Assembly (NCBI GenBank): GCA_011317545.1
Contig: WUJK01000001.1
Span: 4,507,001-4,571,000, forward strand
Source of the DNA: Coniella vitis
Lineage: Eukaryota; Ascomycota; Sordariomycetes; Diaporthales; Schizoparmaceae
Direction of reading: 5' to 3'
DNA: 64,000 bases
Shown: positions 56,371 through 64,000 of the stretch, one piece after another
Position numbering within the stretch: position 1 is the first letter of the stretch
Layout: the number at the start of each line of letters is the position of its first letter
Notes under the pieces: generated by a model
Told to the model about the DNA's origin: nothing
The model's database searches: none
What the model saw: only the letters and a program-made list of their open reading frames with translations
Position numbers and translations under genes: made by a program

Positions 56371-56814
56371 AAGAGGGCTGGCAAATGTTTTGTAACGGTT
56401 AATGAATGGTCAAAATGGTGATTTCAAGCGATCAGGGGACGTTTTTTTTTTGTTGGAGGTATTTAATTCAACACGTACATATGCATATATAACTTTACGA
56501 ATCGATCGTATAAATTTTGGAACTAGATCTCAGTCAAGTCCACGGACAAAGCATGAGTGAGGCTACCGAGCACAAGTAAATCTTCCTATTAAAATCTGAA
56601 ACATTGTCAGTCTTGAAGTCTTGCGCCCCCCGCCCCCCAAAAAAAAGAGAAAGAAGAAAAGAAAAAGGAAAGAATAATCAGTCATATTGTATGACCAACC
56701 AGACTCACCTCAGAAGAACTTTTCCTTCACCTACCGCTCTCTCAAGCTTTCTCGCCAGTTGACATAACCCTCGGCGCATCACGCAACCACATCATACCCG
56801 CCAAGGCGAATCGC
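56371..56814. other. Convergent intergenic region, tannase to SNF2-like gene
   Basis: Contains C-rich and A-rich tracts near 56,628-56,670. No gene is recognised. Confidence 0.6.
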
Positions 56815-59800
56815 CTAGATCCACCCACCCTCGCTGTATGCATGAGGCGGCAAGAGACCCTGAGAGCTCGCCTCTACAGCCCTTCCATCCGCTCGCCGCC
56901 GCAGGATCTTGTAGATATCCCCTTGCGACAGGCCGTCGCCGTCCGCAGCACCCTGCTTGTCTTCCTGGATCTCCAGCCCTGCCGTCAGGTCGTATGGGTC
57001 CGACTTGATCTCACGCTGCGCAAGACACGCCATGTTGATTCTGTCAATCGGGCTGTCGTCGAGGACCAGGATGCTGTGCTGCACAGGCAGCGCCTGGCCC
57101 GCTCGGTTTGTGCGCGCAAACGCCTGCCCCAGCTCCGCGGCACTCGGACACGGACTCGTCAGAATCTGGTAGTTTGCAACCTGCAGGTTCATGCCCGTCG
57201 CTGCGGCAGCCATGGTAGCAATGAAGGTGCGCGCCGTCCGGTTGCCGGGTCGGTTGCGGTCGAGGCTGGTAAAGTCTTCCTCGATGCGCGTGCGCTGGTT
57301 GCGCGAGAGGTCTTCGTGGTAGAGGACCGGGTTGATGTTCAGTAGCTGGACGGTGGGCTCCATGCGCAGCCAGGCGTAGAGGTAGACGGCGGTGGCAACG
57401 GTGGGAGTGAGGATGACAAGCTTCTTGATCGTCAAGTCGTCATCGGCGGGCCGCTGCTTTCTGGACGGCCGGCTTCTGCGGTCGGCCTGTCTAGTGGCAA
57501 CGGCGGCGCCACGCTCTGGGCGCTCGCGGCGGTCGGCATTGGCGCGCTCAATCTCGGACACAATAAGTTGCAGCTTGGGGCTACGTCGTCCGACCTGGCG
57601 CCAGTACTCTTGCACTTTGGGTATCGTCAAGACTTGGGTACGGTCCTCCAGAGCCCGAATCGTATGGCGCATATCCTTGTCCCGAACACCAAGTCTGCCA
57701 TCATTGATGAGCTTTGCAGCCGCGGGGAACAAGGACACAAAGTAGAGCTCGTCGCGGACGACGCTCGGTGCGCTGGCAAGCGAGTCTGCATAGCCATAGT
57801 TAGTAGGGACCGACTCTTTGTTTCTGGCGGCGAGCTTTTGGACGTGCTGTCGCTGCGTCCGCGGCGTAGCCGCCAGAACAAGCTTGGGTTTGACACTCTG
57901 TATGCTTGAGACTGCCTGGCCCAGGAACGTAGACGAGTGCAGAGACCTCAGGATGAGCTTTGAGGTGAAGATGTGGCGAAAGTAGACCAAAAGCTTGTGG
58001 ACTTGTTTGGGCGTCTTTCTGTACACGGCGCCATTATAACGCTCGACAAGCTTGGGCATTTTTGTATGCAAGTGCGCGTCAACCAGTCGCATGGGAAACA
58101 CCAGACTTTCGACGCCACCCTTGGTACCAAATGGAGTGCTGGTGACAAACCAGACATCGGCGTTGAGGATCCATTTATGGCACATTGCCATAACCATTGG
58201 AGTGCGGTTGCTGTCGTACACCCCAGGCAAATGAGCCTCGTCAATAAAGGTGAGGCCTATCGGAGCGCCATAGACTTGTTGCCGCTCAAAAACGCAGGTC
58301 GCGGGAGGTCGCGGATTGAGGCTGCTGGCCTTGTGTTGAAACGTCTTGAAAAAGGTCTCGTCACCATGAGAAATGACAAAAATGTAGTGCCCCACATATT
58401 CGAGCATTGCGTGGCTTTTCCAGGTGAGGTCGTATGAGTTTTTGACGGTGTGCTTGGCAGCAGTGACACCCATGCGAAAAACCTCCTTGAATGTGTCGAG
58501 ACCGCGTCGGAGGTGCGCGGGGATCTCGGAGCTCTGAGAGACAATGGTAAAGTAATAAGCAGCAGGGGCCTTGAAGTCTGCCTCATCGATGGCTTGGGCC
58601 CAAGCGGCCATTGTGGCGATCGGGACCTGGATGAGGGATGCACCGGGCTTGGCTACATCGGCGATGCGCCGCGTCATCCCAGTAGGCACGCAGTAGCAGA
58701 TGACATCTCCAGCACGTTGCGCTTGGCTTGGGCAGTGAAGACCAGGCTTGGGCGGTGTTCCTCGGGGCAAGTGACGGTGAGCAAAAGGGGACCCCCAGTC
58801 GCCAACCACACGCGCCTTGGAGGAAGCAATCAAGCCTTTCAGCGCACAAGCACCAAGGACCGTATGTGTCTTTCCTAAGCCCATGTCGTGACTAAGAAAA
58901 CCGCCCTTTCCCTGGATCATGAGGTAAGCGGAATAGAACTGGAGGGGGGTAAGATAGAGTCTGGAATAAGGAAGACGGATCGATCGAGCCTTGATATCCT
59001 GTGCAAGCAAGTCGGGTACAAGATGAGGAAAGATGCTACAACACCGCTTCCACTCGTCCATGGTCGGGGATGGCGAGACAGGGAGCCAGCCATTAAGATT
59101 GTGGAGGTCGCCTTGCTTGATCTGTGCTGCCAGGCCTGTCAAAGTCGTCTCAGAGACAATGTGCGAGCGATGACTAGTCGATACCATGGCATGAAACCGA
59201 TGATTGAGTTTAGATACGTTCTTGCCCCGAGAGTCGGACGGAGTTGGGAGTCGACTTCGGGTGCCATGGCGCGGTGGCGATTGGTACCTCGGCCAGGGTG
59301 CCACAAAGTCCTTATTCTCATCGCGATCCCCTGAGCGATGCGTTGGGGTGCCTGGGCCGGAGCTGGCCACGCTTCCAGAATAGTCGCTCTGAATGCCATC
59401 AATGGCGGGATCCTGGTACCGGTCACGATAGCCGTGTCGAAGGCGGTGGTGGAGCAGGTGAATTACCTGGTCCGAAGGCCCAGAGGTGCCGTACCGAATG
59501 GGTTCCTTGTCGAAGTAAAAATGAAAGCGCATCACCGAGTTGCGCGCTGGATCGCGATGCCAGGCCTTGTCGTACTTGCGAATGGCTCCACGGTAGCCTT
59601 GCTCGTGGCGGGGCATGTGCGTCCACTTGCCTTCTAGGCCATTGGAAGTGTACACACGATAATGATCGTGCATCTTTGGGTCGTGTGTCTGGATACGCAT
59701 TTCGTACAGCGCTTTGGTGATGAACTCTGCCAGGGACACAATTCGCAGCTTTCCGTTGTCATCTTTGCGAAGAAAGTCACTGAAGCGGCTCCAATACCGG

Positions 59801-59967
59801 ACCTCTGCAAGGTCCAAGTTCGTGTGATTGCTGGTGACCATATATGTACACTGGTCAATGGTGATGGGGCAGTGGTTCTTCAAAGGCAGGCGTCGGAACA
59901 TCTCAAAGACCTCCCGGTCTTCGGGCATGTGGTTCCATTGCACAGACGGCCCATCGGCGGCGGTCAT
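56815..59967 (-). CDS. Orphan SNF2-like helicase/ATPase (fungal-specific)
   Basis: One uninterrupted frame of 1,050 residues. Residues about 1-330 have no domain I recognise and include a Ser/Arg/Pro-rich stretch (about 195-250). The SNF2-type ATPase follows: Walker A in SHDMGLGKTHTVLG (about 357-370), DEAH at 576-579 (LTFIDEAHLPG), a third motif VTSTPFG, and motif VI QAFARTNRAGQ (about 948-958). Between motifs I and II lies an insertion with His411-Cys412 and Cys424-Tyr-Cys426, a possible zinc-binding knuckle. Such SNF2-like proteins form lineage-specific sets in filamentous fungi; remodelling, silencing or repair roles are conceivable but unproven. No chromatin-reader domain is evident. It has high GC and no introns, which is unusual for a gene of this size here. 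A TATAAAAG lies upstream. Confidence 0.85.
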   Translation of the reverse strand: MTAADGPSVQWNHMPEDREVFEMFRRLPLKNHCPITIDQCTYMVTSNHTNLDLAEVRYWSRFSDFLRKDDNGKLRIVSLAEFITKALYEMRIQTHDPKMHDHYRVYTSNGLEGKWTHMPRHEQGYRGAIRKYDKAWHRDPARNSVMRFHFYFDKEPIRYGTSGPSDQVIHLLHHRLRHGYRDRYQDPAIDGIQSDYSGSVASSGPGTPTHRSGDRDENKDFVAPWPRYQSPPRHGTRSRLPTPSDSRGKNVSKLNHRFHAMVSTSHRSHIVSETTLTGLAAQIKQGDLHNLNGWLPVSPSPTMDEWKRCCSIFPHLVPDLLAQDIKARSIRLPYSRLYLTPLQFYSAYLMIQGKGGFLSHDMGLGKTHTVLGACALKGLIASSKARVVGDWGSPFAHRHLPRGTPPKPGLHCPSQAQRAGDVICYCVPTGMTRRIADVAKPGASLIQVPIATMAAWAQAIDEADFKAPAAYYFTIVSQSSEIPAHLRRGLDTFKEVFRMGVTAAKHTVKNSYDLTWKSHAMLEYVGHYIFVISHGDETFFKTFQHKASSLNPRPPATCVFERQQVYGAPIGLTFIDEAHLPGVYDSNRTPMVMAMCHKWILNADVWFVTSTPFGTKGGVESLVFPMRLVDAHLHTKMPKLVERYNGAVYRKTPKQVHKLLVYFRHIFTSKLILRSLHSSTFLGQAVSSIQSVKPKLVLAATPRTQRQHVQKLAARNKESVPTNYGYADSLASAPSVVRDELYFVSLFPAAAKLINDGRLGVRDKDMRHTIRALEDRTQVLTIPKVQEYWRQVGRRSPKLQLIVSEIERANADRRERPERGAAVATRQADRRSRPSRKQRPADDDLTIKKLVILTPTVATAVYLYAWLRMEPTVQLLNINPVLYHEDLSRNQRTRIEEDFTSLDRNRPGNRTARTFIATMAAAATGMNLQVANYQILTSPCPSAAELGQAFARTNRAGQALPVQHSILVLDDSPIDRINMACLAQREIKSDPYDLTAGLEIQEDKQGAADGDGLSQGDIYKILRRRADGRAVEASSQGLLPPHAYSEGGWI

Positions 59968-60646
59968 GGTGTGATTTTTGAAACTGAATCTGCCTTGTTA
60001 GTGCTGTTTTTGTCTTCTAGAGAGGGAAAAGGGGGAGTATCGTTGCTCTGGAACTGCTGCATAGCAGAAGCCGTGCTATATGTGCGGTTGGCCTGCTCTG
60101 CTTGAGAACCCTGTGTGCATCGTCATGTCCCTCGCCAGTCTTTTATAGTAGCCTGTTTCATTCAGAATTGCTGCTATTTTCGGCTGCCTTGTTTCTTGCT
60201 TCAAGGTGTTTGAGTGAGTGGCTGTCAGACAACTCCCATTGTTCCATTGTCTAGTGTCTGCTCAAAGGGCAACAAGACAATTGTCTGGTTGAACTGTAGA
60301 TCAAAGAAAGGCACTTGTCGCATCCTTATAATGACTTCCTGGTGAAGTGGCTATACCAACGCACTGCTTCGTTTTGGTCGAGATCTTGAATGTCCCTTTG
60401 CGATGGTGGTGTCGGTTTATGACAGTCACTTGCTGCACGCTAGTTTAGCTTTAAACTGTGTCAGCTAATCTGCAACGGCACTGGAAAGCAGATGTGAAGA
60501 AATGCACGTTGTCATTCTTTCACCAGACTATGGCACTCTTTGTTCGCAACGCAGTCACTATTCACAACAAGGAGGCGTATAAGAAGTAGAACAATGGCGG
60601 ACGGCGACAGATTGATAGCTATAGATTCAGTGAGAGACTGCAACAA
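59968..60646. other. Intergenic region, SNF2-like promoter and carbonic anhydrase 3' flank
   Basis: Carries the SNF2-like gene's TATA box. No gene is seen. Confidence 0.55.
60140..60147 (-). promoter_or_regulatory. Putative TATA box of the SNF2-like gene
   Basis: TATAAAAG on the minus strand, about 175 nt before the start codon. Confidence 0.5.
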
Positions 60647-61492
60647 CTAGTCGGTCAGATTGTAGATCTTCTGAATGTCCTTCAAGGTGGCGGCAAAGTC
60701 AAACTTCAGATCCTTGAGAAGGCCGTCCTTGAAGCCAAAGACCCAACCGTGGACAACGGGAAACTGCTTTTTGCTGTAGCTCTCTTGCACGACAGCGGTC
60801 TTCATGACGTTGCGGCACTGCTCGATCACGTTGAGCTCAACAAGGCGGTCGTAGCGAGCGTGCTCGTCGGTAATAGCATCAAGCTCCTTCTCGTGCAGGC
60901 GGTAGACGTCGCGGATGTTGCGCAGCCAGGGGTTGAGGATGCCGAGGTCCTTTGGCGTCATGGCGGCCTTGACACCGCCGCAGCCATAGTGGCCGCAGAC
61001 GACAATGTGCTTAACGCCCAGGTGTTCAACGGCATAGTTAATGACGGACATGGCGTTGAGATCAATGTTGCAGACAAGGTTGGCAATGTTGCGGTGGACA
61101 AAGGCCTCGCCAGGCTCGAGACCCGTGATTTGCTCGGCTGGAATGCGCGAGTCACTGCAGCCAATCCATAGGTACTCTGGGTTCTGGCCGGCGCTCAGGC
61201 GCGCAAAGAAGTCTGGGTCGGCAGCCCTTTTGTCGGCGGCCCAACGTGTGTTGTGATCAAAGACGCGATCGTGCGTCTCTTTGAGGTATTGCGACATGTC
61301 TTGTGCGCTCATTGTTGACAGGGGGCGAGTCTGGGTGAGTGTAGCGGTGCTGTTGCCTCTGCTGTCGCTGCTGCAATTGCGTCTTGCGATAAGAGAGCTT
61401 GAGACGACGATAGGGCTGTAGAAGCGGGTCAGACGAGTTGCAGGCACTTGGGAGACGGAGCTGATGCGAGAAGAGAAATGTCTTGAGAGCAT
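60647..61492 (-). CDS. Beta-class carbonic anhydrase, probably mitochondrial
   Basis: An intronless frame of 281 residues from the first ATG (upstream codons in frame begin only with GTG). Zinc ligands and the catalytic dyad are visible: Cys112, Asp114 and Arg116 (GCSDSR), His168 and Cys171 (HYGCGG). Further family blocks are AFVHRNIANLV and AVEHLGVKHIVV. The enzyme interconverts CO2 and bicarbonate, supplying bicarbonate to carboxylases. Residues 1-60 are rich in Ser, Arg and Thr, with few acidic residues, as in a mitochondrial presequence. A second ATG at residue 61 (LSTMSAQDM) begins almost exactly at the family core, so a leaderless cytosolic form is possible. The C-terminus FAATLKDIQKIYNLTD is typical of fungal Nce103-type enzymes. 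Confidence 0.92.
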   Translation of the reverse strand: MLSRHFSSRISSVSQVPATRLTRFYSPIVVSSSLIARRNCSSDSRGNSTATLTQTRPLSTMSAQDMSQYLKETHDRVFDHNTRWAADKRAADPDFFARLSAGQNPEYLWIGCSDSRIPAEQITGLEPGEAFVHRNIANLVCNIDLNAMSVINYAVEHLGVKHIVVCGHYGCGGVKAAMTPKDLGILNPWLRNIRDVYRLHEKELDAITDEHARYDRLVELNVIEQCRNVMKTAVVQESYSKKQFPVVHGWVFGFKDGLLKDLKFDFAATLKDIQKIYNLTD

Positions 61493-62992
61493 TGCAGTGA
61501 TGGCGATACGCACGACAGGAGGGAGCAAAGAGGAAAAGGTGGTTGGTTTCCGCCGACTTGGCACGCTGGCTGGAGCTAGAGCTTCAGCAAATCGACGGCT
61601 CTCCGCAAACCGCTAGCGGGAGGGTAGCGTTGCTGTGGCTTGGCCTCGCTGCCTCGGTGGTGGTTGCGACGCGACTCGGGCGATGAGGCTGGCCAAAGGA
61701 AAATTGTTGAGACTCAAGCGTCGATCGCGGGGTCCGCTGACCCAGTGTTGGTACAGAATGCTCGGCGGAGCGTGTACCTCAGCGCCTAAAAGTGGTGTCG
61801 AGGTACTTGCAGCGGGGCGGAATGCTAGGGGGACGGTGCTAGTGCCGCGTCACTATCTTATTCGCACCACCACAACGCAACATAGCGCCAGCTTCGCTAG
61901 ATGTTGCGCAAAAGAGGCTGCACACGGCCTTTCTTATCTTTCTTATAGTTGGACAGCCATGTCAAGCAGGCGTCCATGTCGTCAGCCAACAGGATACATA
62001 TCGAGTTGGCCGTCTTGCACCGAGCAGGCCGTCATGCCCGACTCGGCTGCCGATATCAATACATAGTGCTGAAAAGTAGCCGAGGGCGCCGACATGCCGA
62101 CGAGTCATGGTTTGTCCGATTCGGTAGTTGCAACGGCGACAGGCACAGGGATGCTGGCGGTGGGCGGAATGGCACGGCCTGCTCGAAGCATCGTGATGTT
62201 GAGATTGGAGAAAGGAAGCAAGCCAAAGGCGATCTTAAGGTATCTGCCTGGATTTGATGATTAATAAAATCTTTGGAATGTCAAGAACCGGCAAGGACAG
62301 ACACATCTCCACAAGTCCGTCCTTCCTTCCTCGTCCTGACATTTGGTGCCTATGCTTCGAGGTCTCGAGTAGCTCGGTACCTAGTACCGTATACATGGTG
62401 CACATAGTACCGTGTACTCCAGTACAGAGTACATCGACGTCGGACCCCCATGCATCTTATCTTATCATCCTAATCTGGCGAACCCACACCCAGCTTCCTC
62501 CTTCCCATGCCGTCCGGCCCAGTTCGTCCTTCATCAGCCTCTTGGCGCCGGCACTGCTTGCACCGCTGCTTCCTTTCGTCCGACCTGACGCAAAAGTAGG
62601 ACGTCCACCAGAAACCAGCCACGCAGATCCTACGATTGGTCTCTAGACGACACGGCTATACAGAGTATATCCCGCTGCGGCAAGTCAACATGGTACCTGC
62701 AGGTGCCGCAACCAAATGCTAGAGCGTCAAGATCACATATCGCACATTCGCATGACCTGCACCAGCCGACATCGCTGCATCATTACATCCAGCACAATGG
62801 GAATGGAGGAGGGAGGTCCATTCAAGGTTGTGAAGGGAATATTTGATAGGTGAGCCTATCATAGCAGCTATGAACAGTGCGTGTGTTTACCCGTCCGTGA
62901 ACCGCGATTTGAAACTTTCACACGCTCATAATATATGGAACAGAAGAAAGTACAAGATCAGCCAGTGCTGCCTGGGACAGGAGTTGGTGCTA
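61493..62992. other. Intergenic region, carbonic anhydrase to oxalate decarboxylase
   Basis: About 1.5 kb without a supported gene. It contains the densest GTAC-rich patch of the window (about 62,378-62,435), with TACCTAGTACC and several GTAC palindromes. Confidence 0.55.
62378..62435. repeat. GTAC-rich palindromic patch
   Basis: Seven TAC/GTA-type palindromic cores (GTAC, GTATAC, GGTGCACA) occur in under 60 nt. Similar patches occur near 7-60, 909-943, 1,688-1,840, 8,893-8,922 and 39,609-39,636. The function is unknown. Confidence 0.6.
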
Positions 62993-64000
62993 TCAAGCAA
63001 AGAAAGTCACGGCCCTTCTCTTCTCTTCCACCTCACCGGCCTGGAGGGACCGAGCCACAGACGTCGCAGTTGCGCTCGCAGTCACGCTGCTGCTCGAGCT
63101 TGACGACCCGCTGCCAACGACAGCCGTGGCCAGTGCCGTCATGTTCGTTGGGCCTTGCTTGATGTACTGCTTCTCCTTGGGCAGGCTATCCCACACACCG
63201 TCGGCAAGCTTCAGATGGTCTTGCACCACCTGCTTGGGTGTCAATGCAAGCCACTGCGCTGCGCTGATGTCGCTGAACTGCGTCGCCTGCAGCACCTCGA
63301 GGAAGATTACATCCTCATCTCCCGTGTTTTCGACATAGTGGGATGCCGCCTGTGGGATGTAACCCACACTGCCGGCTGTGAAGTCGAACGTGCGCGCTGC
63401 TTCGGGTGCCTGGAACACAGTGATGCGAGCCGAGCCTTGCAAAAAATAGTTCCACTCGGGCGACTTTGTATGCCAGTGAATCTCGCGCATTGCTCCTGGC
63501 TGCACCGTCACAAGGGCTGCCGAGAACTGGCTAGCCACGGGGAACGTGGTGGGGTCGAGGATCTTGACCGAGCCTCCAGGCACCACATAGGGATCCTGCT
63601 GCGACCAATGGTACGTCTGCGACAAGCTGGTACCATCCAACGAGCCAGCAGACGAAGTGAGGTTCACGTCGCTGGTAATGTTCTCTGGCTGAGGTGTGCC
63701 GTTGAAAATCTACAGCCACAACAGGTACGGTCAATCATCAGCTGCGACTAAAGAAAGATGACACGGGTCAAAGCGTTCTTGGGTGGCACTCACATAGAGC
63801 TCATCCTGTGGAATGTTATTGAAAGCGCTTGGGTCTGCCTCAAAGTTCTTCGACAGAACACTGATTGGAGTGCGCAAAAACATCTCCGACACCAAAAATG
63901 TCTCGTCTTCGCTAAAGGAGCCGTCGTCAAAAACCAGCAAGAACTCAACGCCCTGGTCAAAGGCCTGAATGCTGTGTGGCACGCCTGTGGGGAAGAACCA
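62993..64000 (-). CDS. Oxalate decarboxylase, bicupin, 5' part missing beyond the window
   Basis: Exons from the window edge (64000-63794) and 63709-62993 give 307 residues of the C-terminal part; frame begins with TGG at 64,000. The first fragment WFFPTGVPHSIQAF is the end of cupin 1 with its final metal-binding His. The lid segment SFSEDETF keeps a Glu where bacterial decarboxylases have SENST. Cupin 2 carries the Mn ligands HWH..E (REIHWHTKSPEWNYF) and His in SHYVEN, then AAQWLALTPKQVVQDHL. The join DELY|IFNGTPQPEN removes 84 nt. The enzyme converts oxalate to formate and CO2, probably extracellularly. The tail is Ser/Ala-rich and ends in EKRRAVTFFA. It is truncated only by the window, not broken. 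Confidence 0.9.

Noticed and set aside
1..64000. CRISPR arrays, bacterial operons, prophage or transposase genes
   Set aside because: No regularly spaced direct repeats, no transposase or integrase motifs and no terminal inverted repeats were seen; the window is eukaryotic nuclear DNA.

Overview
The window is nuclear DNA of a filamentous ascomycete (Pezizomycotina, most likely a Sordariomycete). The evidence is short GT..AG introns of about 64-214 nt with CTAAC/CTGAC-like branch sites, a GC-rich third codon position, an intron-bearing tRNA-Pro, and fungal families such as Egh16/GAS-like secreted proteins, secreted GH92, DUF5672, TVP38, MIM1 and a tannase-fold esterase. The class is inference; no species marker is visible.

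I support 22 protein genes and one tRNA. Left third (1-24.8 kb): URC4-like DUF1688 protein (+), OXA1 (-), GAS/Egh16-like secreted protein A (+), MIM1 (-), SHP1/p47 (+), GTR1 (-), secreted GH92 mannosidase (-), an SDR (-) and an F-box-like protein (-). Middle (24.8-47 kb): tRNA-Pro(AGG) (-), GAS/Egh16-like protein B (+), PI-specific phospholipase C (+), a Ser/Thr-rich membrane protein (-), DUF5672 protein (+), TVP38 (+), an unrecognised Pro/Gln-rich protein (-) and a coiled-coil protein (+). Right third (47-64 kb): FAD monooxygenase (+), amidase (-), tannase/feruloyl esterase (+), SNF2-like ATPase (-), beta carbonic anhydrase (-) and an oxalate decarboxylase cut by the window end (-).

The genes do not form one pathway or a recognisable biosynthetic cluster. 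Core cell-biology genes (mitochondrial insertion: OXA1 and MIM1; Cdc48 adaptor SHP1; TORC1 GTPase GTR1; Golgi TVP38) are interspersed with secreted or accessory genes (GAS-like pair, GH92, tannase, oxalate decarboxylase) of the sort used in contact with hosts or plant matter. Exon structures were rebuilt by eye from splice signals, reading frame and family conservation.

The most interesting signal is the GAS/Egh16-like pair. Both predicted mature proteins start with His-Gly, both carry an internal His before a DG-x-GP motif and a C-terminal Cys-Leu..GPFGG block, which resembles copper-dependent LPMO-type proteins. Other notable points are two introns whose length is a multiple of three and that contain no stop (OXA1, tannase), and an orphan SNF2-like protein with a Cys-containing insertion.
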